This document shows, one piece after another, positions 53,801-59,371 of a DNA stretch of 64,000 nt (position 1 is its first letter; each line of letters opens with the position of its first letter). The notes beneath the pieces were generated by a model. That model did no database searches, was not told where the DNA came from, and saw only the letters and a list, made by a program, of their open reading frames with translations. Location: the NCBI RefSeq assembly GCF_019925205.1, contig NC_083567.1:12090001-12154000 (forward strand). Reading direction: 5' to 3'. The position numbers and the translations under genes are program-made. The DNA comes from Metopolophium dirhodum. Taxonomy: Eukaryota; Arthropoda; Insecta; Hemiptera; Aphididae.

Positions 53801-56246
53801 TGATAAAGCTTATTACAATCTTCACACCCTAAAAAAATCACGAAAATGCTTGACATAAATACAATTTAAATCACAAGAAATAAAATGTATTATAAATTTA
53901 GAATTTGTTCATAATAAAAAATTCAAATATATTTTCCTAATATTAACTGGATAATATTACTATATTCGATAGTATGCAATAAAGAACCAATATTTTATAA
54001 ATATTATTTGCAAAAAATTGTTTTACTTTATATGATATACTCCTATAAATAAAATAGCATTGCACTATACATCAATTATATTTTAAAATTGACTGTAAAA
54101 TCAAAATTTTTTTATCAAGAATTATTACAATCAATGTGTTATTTATATTACATGTTGCATCCTAATTACAAGTATTTGAATGTTTTCCATCAGTGTGAAC
54201 AAAAACCAGTTTGTTGATAGAAAAATCACCAATAAATTTAACAATATTTCAACCTTGATTGTTCTATACATTTAACTTTTAATGAAATGTTCAATACTAA
54301 TATAATATTAAACCAGCACATTTAACTAAAGGCTGTAGTCTACAGCTAAAAAGATAAAAAATCAATAATACAGCCTGGCTAAATGAAAATAGAGTAGCAG
54401 AACTTATTTAATTGCAACCTTATAATATAAACCTTTGACATCCCAGTTCTGGAAAAGTACCTAATGCGCTAAGATTGGATAACATTTAATAGAATTATGT
54501 TCTGGAAAAAAAGTGTACAAATGGAAAATGAGAGACCAGCCTATAATTATGGCCACATGCCCACAATACAGTCTACATCCAACGTATTAAATGCCTGTCC
54601 TACCCGTGCCTTCGGAGAACCCACAGAAGAACAATGTCAGTGCCACCCCTCAGTACTCAATGAACACCATGAGTCACCGACAATTCTGTCAAATGGATAA
54701 TGATACTTGAGGTCCGTTGTGGAAAAATTGAATTATTATCATAACTACAAATAAGTTACCTTTTAGTATTTTAAAATTTAATTTAATTATATATTATCTT
54801 TTCTAAATTATTTATTTGTTGTTTGTACATAGTCTGTAACACTAGGTTCTATACATACAATAATAATAATAATAATTTCACATAATTTTGCTAATACTTA
54901 CAATATTCTATTAGAGCTGGTGGTTTTGGATTAATTCTACTAATAAAATTAATACTTATATCTTCATCAATGCATTGTGGTTGTCTAACAAATTCTTCTG
55001 CTATCTTTTCAATTGTTTCTTTTGACATTCTTTGAAAACCTTAATAAAAATAATAAAAAGATTATTTTTTAATTTAGGATTTGTTTAATTGTTTAATCAA
55101 GACATAAAGTTGTTTAAATCTTATAAGTAAATCAATCTAAATATCTGTTCTATAAATACCTGAACTATGTTGATGATGATCAACATCAAGTGAAACACTT
55201 TCAGATCCTACATCAAGTCTTCCTTTTAACTGACTACTGTTAAGTGGAATTTGTGATTCATCAACAACTGCTATATCACAAGTGTCAATATCATCCACTA
55301 ATTCTTCGTGATTGACTAGTAACTCTACATTATGATGTGATTTTGGAGATGATAATAAACTTAGATCGTCTATCGACACTATTTTCTGGGCAATATGATT
55401 ATTTTGAACAGATCTAGACTGTGGTACCGTATAAAATTCATTTTCATCACTATTTAACACATCATTTTCTTTCAAAGTCAATTCAATATAGCTACCACCA
55501 TTTTCGGAAAAGATAAAACGATTGTTCCCAGTCTCTAAAATCATATTTTGATTACTTCCTAGATTATTGACAAAATTATCAGTTTGTTTGGGAATAAATG
55601 ATAACTGATCAATTTGTACTAAGGAATTGTCATGCGATAGATTATCCATGACTGAATGTCTATTAGACACTTGAGACATATTATTTGTTTTAATATGATA
55701 TAAATCATTTTGAAAATACTGATCTGGTATGGATACCATAGCCTCCACTTCTGACATGCTGTTGTATTCTGGTAACATTACAGTTTGTGAGTGCTTGGTC
55801 ATTCCAAAATCTGTAGCTTGATTATCTAAAAAAATATTATACAATAAATTTAAATTAAATAAGTATATATTTTCAGTTACCAAGAACTGTCATGGAATGC
55901 ATATCATTGTTGGTTAATACATCAAATGGACGGCCGTTGGTATCTGTTAATACAATATTATCATCTGTGAACGTATCTTTAATGAAGTCAATATTTTTAA
56001 ACTTCATACCACCAATCTAAAACAAAATATTAAAATAGGTTCCCAAAAAACATTTTGATAATCATTAGTCATTACATAGTATAATAATAACACATTTTTT
56101 TCATTTTTTTTTAGTTAAAAAAGTTATGTTACCACAAAATGACCCGTGTTGTGTTTCATTCCTGAAGGCCCTGGTCTATTTATATCATCATCTTGATCAA
56201 AATCATCTGGACACCAATCAGTACTTGAACCTTGTTTTAAATCCAT
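5547..56246 (-). CDS. PRDM10: PRDM10-like PR-domain zinc-finger protein, 20 coding exons
   Basis: This is a predicted nuclear DNA-binding transcription regulator. I joined 20 exons by GT-AG sites and phase: 56246-56133, 56016-55881, 55825-55160, 55039-54902, 53828-53667, 53603-53436, 22274-22089, 14549-14428, 14366-14209, 13521-13383, 13077-12943, 12573-12462, 11469-11351, 10452-10328, 10210-10042, 9797-9600, 9510-9427, 9313-9066, 6841-6750 and 5831-5547. The product has about 1,184 residues. An acidic, Ser/Asn-rich region (1-350) precedes a C353/C356/C366/H369 knuckle, TRARASLP, a PR domain (about 380-515) and eleven C2H2 fingers (C622 to H1022). The tail contains MTQAM, as in vertebrate PRDM10 (LTQAM). 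Fingers such as CGKQYKRKDKL and CLVGFKRRG closely match PRDM10 as I remember it; no search was run. The joined length is a multiple of three only if one base is removed from a homopolymer at 9128-9134. A 31-kb intron splits the PR domain and holds another gene on the opposite strand. Confidence 0.9.
5952..6263. mobile_element. Long-hairpin MITE in PRDM10 intron 19
   Basis: The element is nearly palindromic along its whole length, folding around about 6108. Shared arm motifs are GAATCGACCTATTATGAAAC, then ACATTATCTGTG, on the left and as reverse complement on the right. The outer ends (AATTTACGCTCAG against AATTTACACTCAG) are more diverged. It has no coding capacity. The terminal bases and target duplication are not resolved. 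Confidence 0.75.
6750..6841 (-). CDS. PRDM10: PRDM10 exon 19
   Basis: It encodes DTDGFELTATDIQLDNP through AIKRPIK. The acceptor is TATGTTTTAG and the donor GTAAGC. It fits the reading frame only if exon 18 is read with one base fewer in its A run. No domain is recognised. Confidence 0.75.
6842..9065 (-). other. PRDM10 intron 18
   Basis: AT-rich intron between exons 18 and 19, with GTAAGT donor and TATGTTTTAG acceptor. I saw no gene and no clear mobile element in it. Confidence 0.6.
9066..9313 (-). CDS. PRDM10: PRDM10 exon 18 (finger 11), frame broken in an A7 run
   Basis: TVTIDDNPPSQID leads to finger 11, C1002-x2-C1005-x12-H1018-x3-H1022 (CQWCYKQYVLKHKLIRHQRAH). In the sequence as given the frame runs to KPSKKART and a stop at 9116-9118. 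If the A7 run (T7 at 9128-9134 on plus) had six bases, the frame would continue KPSKKLGHKVKKIDQPP to NIQFT, reach the strong donor GTAAGT in phase 1, and join exon 19 correctly. I read this as a one-base insertion from an assembly error or a real allele. A short form ending here at residue 1042 is the alternative. Confidence 0.85.
9427..9510 (-). CDS. PRDM10: PRDM10 exon 17 (end of finger 10)
   Basis: 28 codons: MYKTNAKRKSHILKNHPD, completing finger 10 with C-x2-C-x12-H-x4-H, then CELPEKPTDK. It matches PRDM10 VYKSASKRKAHILKNHPG. The acceptor is TTTACTTCAG and the donor GTAAGA. Confidence 0.92.
9600..9797 (-). CDS. PRDM10: PRDM10 exon 16 (finger 9, start of finger 10)
   Basis: Finger 9 is CDKCLVGFKRRGVYVNHLAL-RH, followed by PEISLDSVPSLNQPVMPKA and the start of finger 10, MYMCLYCDK. 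Both the finger and the linker match PRDM10 (GFRRRG..VNHL..RHPD, CQYCDKV). Exactly 66 codons, phase 0 at both ends. The acceptor is TACACTTTAG and the donor GTAATC. Confidence 0.93.
10042..10210 (-). CDS. PRDM10: PRDM10 exon 15 (finger 8)
   Basis: SHSDQRDFL, then finger 8, CTMCGKQYKRKDKLKIHMNK-VH. This is the stretch closest to vertebrate PRDM10 (HSDRKDFLCSTCGKQFKRK). A lysine-rich linker (SKTQLKLEARAEKKAQQ) follows. The acceptor is TAATTCGCAG and the donor GTAATA. Confidence 0.93.
10328..10452 (-). CDS. PRDM10: PRDM10 exon 14 (end of finger 6, most of finger 7)
   Basis: QFNTYKLIRKHIRARH completes finger 6 with H-x4-H. Finger 7 is CEYCNSSFSSRFNLNVHML, its last histidine in exon 15. The acceptor is TTATCATGCAG and the donor GTATTT, in phase 2. 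Confidence 0.88.
11351..11469 (-). CDS. PRDM10: PRDM10 exon 13 (finger 5, start of finger 6)
   Basis: Finger 5 reads CPMCRLTFVDLKSLKGHVHSH, and finger 6 begins CPMCPL. The acceptor is TTCATTTCAG. The donor GTACGA is a poor match, but its position is fixed by the x12 spacing of finger 6 continuing into exon 14. Confidence 0.85.
12021..12233 (-). mobile_element. SINE with 5S rRNA-like internal box, copy 2
   Basis: Same family as 2708-2910, inserted in PRDM10 intron 12. On the minus strand it carries CCGGATGGGTGACCACCCG at about 12138-12154, even closer to 5S box C, and shares the motifs ACTAGTGACACCGGC, GCACTCAAAACACG and AAATCCTTGCCATAC with slight changes. It ends ACTTCGGTAACTTCGGT and then an A-rich tail. 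Confidence 0.65.
12462..12573 (-). CDS. PRDM10: PRDM10 exon 12 (end of finger 3, finger 4)
   Basis: SHQAKH completes finger 3. Finger 4 is C724-x2-C727-x12-H740-x3-H744 (CNMCDKRFLNTVVLTCHVRTH). The acceptor is CTGTTTAG and the donor GTTGGT, a weaker match, in phase 1. Confidence 0.88.
12943..13077 (-). CDS. PRDM10: PRDM10 exon 11 (end of finger 2, start of finger 3)
   Basis: It supplies EFHQTEELIKHVYVH, completing finger 2 with exact C2H2 spacing, then begins finger 3 with CYQCDRRYRNAIHLR. Exactly 45 codons, phase 0 at both ends. The acceptor is TTTTTTGCCTAG and the donor GTTAGT. Confidence 0.9.
13383..13521 (-). CDS. PRDM10: PRDM10 exon 10 (zinc finger 1, start of finger 2)
   Basis: Finger 1 is C622-x2-C625-x12-H638-x3-H642 (CVACDLKFSKRETILIHIKLH). 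Finger 2 begins with CPEC, and its histidines lie in exon 11. The acceptor is ATAATTAG and the donor GTAAGT. An acidic linker (HEDEFDVEQV) separates the fingers. Confidence 0.9.
13590..14180 (+). repeat. Dispersed AT-rich repeat, degenerate copy
   Basis: It contains the family motifs GTCACTGTAAT, CAATGATATAAAATC and GGTCCGTCAGCCT at its start, and TTCACTTTCCTACTAG, CCAAGCATTTTTACT and CACTTCACTCAGAA at its end, all shared with the longer copy at 50050-51680. It spans PRDM10 intron 9. The transposon class is unknown. Confidence 0.5.
14209..14366 (-). CDS. PRDM10: PRDM10 exon 9 (basic linker)
   Basis: It encodes MRTSSTTCKHMTLKRKFSN to KMKLRANNSI. It holds a CNIC pair but no matching histidines, so it may be a decayed finger. 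The basic run LKRKF could help nuclear import (inference). The acceptor is TTTTCTTAG and the donor GTAAGT, leaving in phase 2. Confidence 0.75.
14428..14549 (-). CDS. PRDM10: PRDM10 exon 8 (linker after PR domain)
   Basis: It encodes VINHGISPPLARKTFKSLK to HLSSKGKM. It has no cysteine, so the first finger that vertebrate PRDM10 has directly after the PR domain seems lost or degenerate. The acceptor is TTGTTTAG and the donor GTATGT. Phase 1 in and phase 0 out fits exons 7 and 9. Confidence 0.75.
15810..16569. mobile_element. Candidate hAT-like element with GC-rich interior
   Basis: It begins CAGTGGCGGTTTTGG and ends TTTAGCCACTG, giving short inverted CAGTGGC ends. ATAAACGG lies two bases before the left end and ATAAACGT directly after the right end, a 7 of 8 match in keeping with a hAT 8-bp target duplication. 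The interior at 16050-16390 is unusually GC-rich for the window, and no transposase frame is readable. Confidence 0.45.
18190..18693 (+). mobile_element. 5'-truncated non-LTR retrotransposon with target duplication
   Basis: The element is flanked by an exact 15-bp direct repeat, GGTATAATTATTACA, at 18175-18189 and 18694-18708, and ends in an A run. It starts inside an ORF whose last 45 codons (18191-18328, stop TAA) include LRDAEEMFRIFYKIVEEILP and an arginine/lysine-rich tail. A 3' region follows in which TCTAGGA(C/T)(G/A)GCTGGCTTA is repeated 53 bp apart (18347 and 18400). The clade is not determined. Confidence 0.8.
18955..19010 (+). pseudogene. Possible LTR-retrotransposon RNase H scrap
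   Basis: HEYTTVQKECVALTLLAGQ resembles the YSTTEKECLALV motif of the RNase H region in gypsy-type elements. Only about twenty residues match and no other retrotransposon part is near, so this may be chance. Confidence 0.2.
21419..21788 (+). mobile_element. 5'-truncated non-LTR retrotransposon, RT-protein C-terminus
   Basis: An 11-bp direct repeat, ATACTACTAGA, lies at 21408-21418 and 21789-21799, directly after a long A tail (from about 21770). The coding part ends at 21712 and has the C-terminal signature of Jockey-like elements: RLRIGHTKLTHGHLM, PPLCLTC and HIIIHCLNFN. The longer frame from 21314 takes in host sequence upstream of the insertion by chance. Confidence 0.85.
22089..22274 (-). 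CDS. PRDM10: PRDM10 exon 7 (second part of PR domain)
   Basis: It encodes D462-KSNWMCFVRPA..EQNMIVDQIGDYLYFTTTRAI..EELLVGYSTFYA, which aligns with the PRDM10 block NWM.FVRPA...EQNLVA...YYTTI...QEL.VWYA. The acceptor is TTTTAATTTAG and the donor GTTAGT; both ends are phase 1, and it is too short for a simple ORF scan. The usual Trp of the VWY motif is Gly507 here. Confidence 0.92.
23616..23888 (+). pseudogene. Non-LTR reverse transcriptase fragment
   Basis: MVYLGSKITSDGKSAREIKQ, RIALAKTAF, KKRLIQTYVWSVATYGSETW is the characteristic C-terminal region of endonuclease/reverse-transcriptase proteins of non-LTR elements (RTE or related). An in-frame stop lies just before it (KLEQVE-stop), and the frame ends where MWCWRRM would be expected. 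It is a dead internal fragment with both ends missing. Confidence 0.85.
24779..24802. repeat. CT/CA microsatellite
   Basis: CACTCTCTCTCACACACACA, a short compound dinucleotide repeat within PRDM10 intron 6. Confidence 0.8.
27650..27712. mobile_element. Solo hAT-like terminus
   Basis: A GC-rich island ending CCATGGCTACGCCTCT, which read in reverse resembles the AGAGGCGTAGCCATGG end of hAT elements. No partner end was found. Confidence 0.35.
30463..30976. mobile_element. Tigger/pogo-like non-autonomous element
   Basis: The right end, reversed, reads CACTGAAACCTGTATATTAT then GACGAACGCTTATGAGACCA and GTTATAGACAGG, typical of Tigger-type termini. The left end has a diverged version (TGTATATATAACAGGCACTT, GGACCAAAAGATAGG, CTGTATATAACGGACC). 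No coding sequence lies between. Confidence 0.4.
31671..31871. mobile_element. Small inverted-repeat element
   Basis: Ends of about 30 bp match in inverted orientation: TTTATCTAA...TTCTACAGGCC on the left against TTTAACTAA...TTCTACAGGCC from the right. A perfect 11-bp core (TTCTACAGGCC) lies inside. Probably an old MITE of unknown superfamily. Confidence 0.5.
39491..39753. mobile_element. PIF/Harbinger-type MITE
   Basis: Inverted ends AGCCGGTCCTACACGACTCG and, reversed, AGCCGGTCACACACGACTCG (18 of 20), with a TTA duplication at 39488-39490 and 39754-39756. A 3-bp TTA duplication is the hallmark of PIF/Harbinger. The 263-bp body repeats the CGACTCG/CGAGTCGTG motif in both orientations. It is GC-richer than its surroundings and does not code. 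Confidence 0.75.
39905..40150 (-). repeat. Dispersed AT-rich repeat, end fragment
   Basis: TTTTTAGATTCTGAGCGGAG is the reverse complement of the CTCAGAATCTAAAA end at 51670. It is followed by GGTTTTACAATGATG and ACTAGAGGAAGTGC-like motifs of the same family in reverse order. Confidence 0.5.
41270..41965 (+). repeat. Dispersed AT-rich repeat, copy
   Basis: Starts near GGGTGACGGTCTGCTTTACA and GGGTCACTGTAATGG, passes TAGAAAATGCTAATATAGAC and ACACCAAAAACCAAAAT, and ends near CACGCATCATAATAAAATTG and ATCTAAAATAAA. These match the copy at 50050-51680 in the same order, but with only one of its internal units. Confidence 0.55.
43084..43571. mobile_element. hAT-like MITE built of TTAACTT repeats
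   Basis: An exact 8-bp direct repeat, GTTTTAAG, at 43076-43083 and 43572-43579 flanks a 488-bp element. It starts CAAGGCTGTAACGAGTTAAT and, reversed, starts AAAGACTGGGCTAGTTAATG. Both subterminal regions are dense in AAGTTAA/TTAACTT words. The size of the duplication and CTG-type ends fit hAT. Confidence 0.7.
44426..44434 (+). promoter_or_regulatory. TATA-like box of the nested gene
   Basis: AATATAAAT lies 98 bases before the start codon of the nested gene. Transcription would then begin near 44456-44465. A GC-richer stretch (about 44130-44420) directly upstream may hold further promoter sequence. Confidence 0.4.
44532..44790 (+). CDS. Nested gene exon 1 (signal peptide, cysteine pair)
   Basis: 86 codons plus one base. 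It encodes the signal peptide, the acidic linker and the pair C74/C81 within TLCSYSPGFCAKHQL. The donor CTAG|GTAAGT is strong; reading through it stops after five codons. Codon use is clearly GC-richer than the flanking intron. Confidence 0.85.
44532..48503 (+). CDS. Secreted or membrane-anchored small protein, two exons, nested in PRDM10
   Basis: Two exons (44532-44790 and 48103-48503) join in phase 1 into 219 residues. I do not recognise the family. Residues 1-25 look like a signal peptide (MRIVITITVVCLAISSLS, then ATAEA), if translation starts at the first or second ATG (44532, 44538). A Gln/Glu-rich stretch follows, then NVSA (possible glycosylation site, N56), FIKDYVTPTLC74, and C81. Residues 99-136 are strongly hydrophobic with Gly and Lys breaks (GTLFAGVLGVMM, TVLIVLSVLSTVIG). 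The tail is rich in His, Tyr and Ser (IPHHDHHSYKSAHH, SPYHAHSPY). The gene lies wholly inside PRDM10 intron 6 on the opposite strand. The composition recalls insect cuticle or Osiris-like secretory proteins, but the defining motifs are absent, so I assign none. Confidence 0.85.
45170..45510 (+). repeat. Dispersed AT-rich repeat, internal unit
   Basis: TTATGAATTCTTAACTACAA, GATTTTGACGAATTTTGTC and AAAATGTGATTATTTATATA match the internal unit of the copy at 50050-51680. It lies in the intron of the nested gene. Confidence 0.45.
48103..48503 (+). CDS. Nested gene exon 2 (hydrophobic segment and His/Tyr tail)
   Basis: 132 codons plus stop. The acceptor is TTTTCAATTTCAG at 48102. It starts ESRDIKSYLATAG, has one long hydrophobic segment ending LLLLYAFFK, and ends KGVSYYKR. 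The intron before it is 3.3 kb and AT-rich. A different frame over 48193-48477 is a shadow. Confidence 0.88.
49110..49115 (+). terminator. Candidate polyadenylation signal of the nested gene
   Basis: AATAAA about 600 bases after the stop codon, in AT-rich sequence. This is a common word here, so it is only a candidate; AATAAT near 48617 is a closer but weaker one. Confidence 0.25.
49362..49445. repeat. Short repeated-motif tract, possible transposon end
   Basis: Read in reverse, GGACATTTTTAGGCTGG, GGATATTTTTAGTGCAGG and GGATATTTTGACGTCGG are three near-repeats of one 17-19 base word. Such arrays are seen at some DNA transposon ends, but I could not find a partner. Confidence 0.3.
50050..51680 (+). 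repeat. Dispersed AT-rich repeat, longest copy, with internal duplication
   Basis: Motifs in order: GAGCGGAGCGACTTTTTGCG, GGTTACAAGTGGGTCACTG, a unit starting near 50500 and repeated near 51050, ATTCACTTTCCTATCAG, CAAGCACTTTTACTGTCC, and the end CACTCAGAATCTAAAA. The two internal units share GTAACAATATA(T/G)TAGGAGCC and GAATT/GAAACTGA(C/A)AATGT words about 546 bp apart. Other copies lie at 13590, 39905, 41270 and 45170. I know the end motifs as common in aphid DNA but cannot assign a class. Confidence 0.65.
52365..52652. repeat. GGTATTTTCGGTAA palindromic repeats, probable MITE remains
   Basis: The words GGTATTTACCGAAAATAC, GGTAATTATCGAAAATACC, GGTATTTTCGGTAACAACGG and GTAATTACCG recur in both orientations. 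The right end reads GTCAGCCCTAGTT, and ATAGGGCTATTATAATTT near 52503 could be the matching inverted end, which suggests two nested or adjacent copies. Confidence 0.5.
53436..53603 (-). CDS. PRDM10: PRDM10 exon 6 (first part of PR domain)
   Basis: It encodes KFGVFARKTVQKHTQFGPLEG and on to IDVSNE. The run HTQFGPLEG is the conserved core of the PR domain. The acceptor is GTTAAAG, and the donor GTAAGT opens the 31-kb intron 6. It ends in phase 1, matching exon 7. Confidence 0.9.
53667..53828 (-). CDS. PRDM10: PRDM10 exon 5 (CEDC knuckle and start of PR domain)
   Basis: It encodes W352-CEDCNKLYQNE...CPIH, a C-x2-C-x9-C-x2-H knuckle, then QTRARASLPATHLRI, the characteristic PRDM10 motif that opens the PR domain. 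Vertebrate PRDM10 has a slightly shorter C-x2-C-x7-C-x2-H version. The donor is GTGAGT; reading through it meets a stop within eight codons. The next intron is only 63 nt (53604-53666). Confidence 0.9.
54500..54690 (+). pseudogene. Non-LTR retrotransposon C-terminal fragment
   Basis: The frame gives QMENERPAYNYGHMPTIQS then NVLNACPTRAFGEPTEE, a decayed form of the C-terminal W-K-x-R-D-x-P-x-C-x-CG...H-I-V-N-x-CP-R-x-F signature of endonuclease/reverse-transcriptase proteins. Several signature cysteines and histidines are gone. It sits in PRDM10 intron 4. Confidence 0.5.
54902..55039 (-). CDS. PRDM10: PRDM10 exon 4
   Basis: It encodes GFQRMSKETIEKIAEEF through NPKPPALIEY, just before the zinc knuckle. 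The acceptor is TTATTAAG and the donor a strong GTAAGT. Both ends are phase 1. The donor splits the Trp352 codon with exon 5. Confidence 0.85.
55160..55825 (-). CDS. PRDM10: PRDM10 exon 3 (large low-complexity N-terminal exon)
   Basis: At 666 nt this is the largest exon, encoding about residues 84-305. It is rich in Asn, Ser, Asp and Glu with no recognised fold, like the long N-terminus of vertebrate PRDM10. It starts DNQATDFGMTK and ends DHHQHSS. The acceptor is TTTTTTTAG and the donor GTATTT, and both ends are phase 1. Confidence 0.88.
55881..56016 (-). CDS. PRDM10: PRDM10 exon 2
   Basis: It encodes residues 39-83 plus one base, beginning IGGMKFKNIDF and ending HSMTVL. The acceptor is TTGTTTTAG and the donor GTAACT. 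It enters in phase 0 and leaves in phase 1, matching both neighbours. No domain is recognised. Confidence 0.8.
56133..56246 (-). CDS. PRDM10: PRDM10 exon 1 (start codon exon)
   Basis: It encodes residues 1-38, from MDLKQGSSTDWC to GHFV, and is acidic (DDFDQDDD). The ATG at 56246-56244 has A at -3 and G at +4. The exon extends upstream to 56258, after a TTTTTTAG acceptor, so at least one non-coding or further 5' exon should exist. The frame stays open for the four codons back to that acceptor, so an upstream start cannot be excluded. The donor is GTAACA. Confidence 0.75.
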
Positions 56247-56258
56247 CGTTGAACAATA

Positions 56259-57960
56259 CTAAAAAACAATGAACATTTTGTTTATTTCTAATTTATGTTA
56301 ACAATATTGTAAAATCGACAGCTTGAAAGGGTTCAGCAAATAGTTCAGCTACTTTCTAGGTATTGTTTGTCCTCCTTACGATTATTATCCTGTTGTCACT
56401 TATCTTAGTTTTGTGCTGAGCGCACATTATTTTGGTAAAAAATGTTTATAAGACCTACTGACTAGTGTTATTGATTCTCCAACCTTACTTTCCCTAGTTA
56501 CATTTAAAGTTCCCCAACGATCTTCTCGCTGTACTTCTACATTCCACTTACCCTTCAGTTCCGCCAACTACACGAGTAATGAACCTTTAAGACGTTTGAT
56601 GTCGCATGCCAACCCTACATGTAATTTTTTTTAATTTTTGATTATTACACTTAATTAAACAAAAATCTATATGTATTTACATACATTTTCTATGTAATAT
56701 TAATTCTATTGCTTTACCTTACCTTGTATATTAATCTACCTAATTATACAAAGGGCTCAGCTCGTATATTTTATAATAAATAAAACCATATTTTTTTTAA
56801 ATTATCAAATTAAAAATGAAAGTCTTAAGATTTTATACAATTTGTAAGTTATCATGGTACCAAACACAAATTTCTATTGGGATAAATAACCAAGTAGCCT
56901 TTGATATAACACAATAATGTGATAAGAGTAAACAAATATTTAAAATTATTTTTACCTTAGTGATTTTAAAACATCTTAACACCACTATTTTTAAGTATAA
57001 AATTATTAAAATTTAAATTTCTATAAACACATTATTACCTAATAGCCAAGCATAAATATACATTGTTTAAAATAATAACAATAATTATCAGCGGATTATC
57101 GTAATCAACTATTTACGTTAAACAGAAAAATATCATTGTACAATTCAGTAAGCTTTATTTTATTTTCAAAAAATAATCTGAGAGTATAATTTAATAAAAA
57201 TATAAGAACAATTTCAAAAAACTAATTTTGGGATTAACCTATAATTTGACAAATAAAATTCATAAATTTAATATAATATTAAATAAACAAAATAAATGTT
57301 GTATCAAAATATACATTAATACTATATGTAGCTATATGAAAACATATTATTACACGTTAGCTATTACGTTTCATAAAATAACCTAGCTATACCAATTTAG
57401 GATAAGATACAAAACAAATTTGGTTCAACTAAAAAGTAAAAAATTATTATATTAGAGTTAGGTATCAGTGGCAAGTTTATTTTTAAATGCTCGCAAATCA
57501 TAACTTTTTAAGGTTTGGATGCATAATTTAAAATTATCTACTACATTAATAAACGGTTTACGACCGATGTTAAATATTATTGTAAATAGACACTTACTTT
57601 TGTGTTATATCTGTAAGGTTACACCAAAGTTTATCCGATTTAAAACAAACTATAATACAATACTGTCAACATTTTCATAGTTAACGACATTTACACATTT
57701 TCAAAGTGTTATGTGTAAAACAGTATTACGACATTTTAGTAATGAAGTAAAAAATCAAAAGTAAAAGGCTGATGATTTACGAACATAATTTTAACGACCA
57801 AATTTCAGCACTATCGTTTTGGATTTTGTTGATGAAAAAAATATTATGATAAGGCTATTCAGATTTCAGCTGATAACGTTTTATCTGCCAGCTGTGCAAT
57901 CGCCACATCTCTTAGTTAATTTTTCCCGCTATTCGACTTTCGAAATTCGAAACACCATAG
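56259..57960 (-). other. Upstream region of PRDM10, 5' exon not found
   Basis: Exon 1 begins with a splice acceptor, so a 5' untranslated exon and promoter should lie upstream, perhaps here. The slightly GC-richer stretch around 57880-57960 is a possible place. I could not identify a donor with confidence. Confidence 0.35.
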
Positions 57961-58124
57961 GTGCACATAGGCGGTGCTAGGGGGTACTTACTGCTTCGCA
58001 CCTCCAGGCTTCAAATTAGCTCCCCCAGTTCCCTGTAAAATGTATTTCAGTATTTCACCAATCATTTGTAAACTAGGCATAATAATTGTTTAACAACCTA
58101 TCGATTTTTAAAAAATTTTATTTT

Positions 58125-58827
58125 CCAAAATGTGTATTTTAGGGTGCTTTATAAGAATGTAAAAAAAAGCCCGGACAAACTTCGTTGTAAAGTTATTGAT
58201 GAAAAACTTCAAAAACTACATTTTTTTCGATTTTTAAAAAAAAAATACTTACAATTAAATATTTTTAAATTGTTTTTCAAAATGTGTAGTTTTTAACGCT
58301 CAGTATATTGGTAAAATAAAAACTTACCTAACATACCTACTTACTTTTGAAGTTTTTACAGGTATTAAAAGTTGCCTAATTTATGAAAAAATGTAATACA
58401 GGTAAACAGGTATAGTTACAATTTTATTTATAAAGACAATATAATATTTACATATTATACGTTAATAGGTAGTTACTAACATACCCCTCTCCCCAGGTTT
58501 GCTATTTCAACCTCGAGGGTTTGGGGGCCGAGTACCCATCCAACTCGAGGTCCGCAGTTTGGCGACCGGAGCCGGCAGGCGGAAGGAGGTCCCTTAAATT
58601 TGGTGACCGGAGCCGATGGGCGACGGTAGCCATTATACTTGTGTTACTTTTACTAACAAGGTTAAGTTTATTTGTTAGGTCATCCATCAGCCCGCAGGTT
58701 AGGTTACCAAAAAATGCACGTTACGAAAAAAATGTAGTTTTTGAATTTTTTCATCAATAACTTCAAAACGAAGTTTGTCCGGGCTTTTTTTTACATTCTT
58801 ATAAAGCAGCCTAAAATACACAATTGG
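58125..58827. mobile_element. Inverted-repeat element with GC-rich core
   Basis: Arms of about 105 bp (58125-58229 and 58724-58827) are inverted copies, sharing TGTGTATTTTAGG, GCTTTATAAGAATGTAAAAA, AGCCCGGACAAACTTCGTT and AGTTATTGATGAAAAA. The core (58490-58700) is much GC-richer and contains GGCGACCGGAGCCGG and GGTGACCGGAGCCGATGG as near-repeats. No protein is recognised. Confidence 0.75.
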
Positions 58828-58966
58828 CTACAAAATTATGTTCCTTTTATAATAATTCTGGTTATTACTTGCTTTTTATTTTTTAGTTTTTACTAATATT
58901 ATTTAACCTGCGGACTACGCTGAATTGAATGCGGAATAACAAATATTATTGAAGACGCTACACATG

Positions 58967-59371
58967 ACGTGTTATCTCTGTCTTACAAATGTATAACATA
59001 GAAAAAATGGTTAAGTAACCATCACTCAGGTTGTAGTCCAAGTTAGGCAACCAAATATAAACACTAGAAAGAGGAGAAAATTGACTGTACAACGTTGTTT
59101 TTAATTTTTCAATATCACAAAAACGAACAAAGTTCTTATTGTTTAAAAATTGATTATTTTTGAGTTTTTCAAACTTGAGTAACTTTTTTTTAGTTCTGAT
59201 ATCGAAAAAATAAAAATAACGTTCACAGTAAATGTTCTCCTCTTTATAGTGTGGGAATTTGGTTGCTTGGCTTGGACTATTTGGACTACAGCCTGAGTAG
59301 CTCTTAGTGTTCTTACCCCTAGCAAAACAGTTTTTGCTATGTCTTACACTTGTAAGAAGGAGACAACACAT
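58967..59371. mobile_element. Hairpin MITE of about 400 bp
   Basis: The two halves pair through their length: ACTCAGG(T/C)TGTAGTCCAA, GCAACCAAAT, AAAGAGGAGAA and CAATATCA/CGATATCA recur on the left and reversed on the right, with outer ends GTGTTATCTC/GTGTTGTCTC. A long minus-strand open frame through it is a by-product of the hairpin. ACACATG occurs at both edges (58960, 59366), but the exact ends are ambiguous. Confidence 0.7.

Noticed and set aside
58958..59371. 137-codon minus-strand open frame
   Set aside because: It lies within a hairpin element, has low complexity and no protein features.
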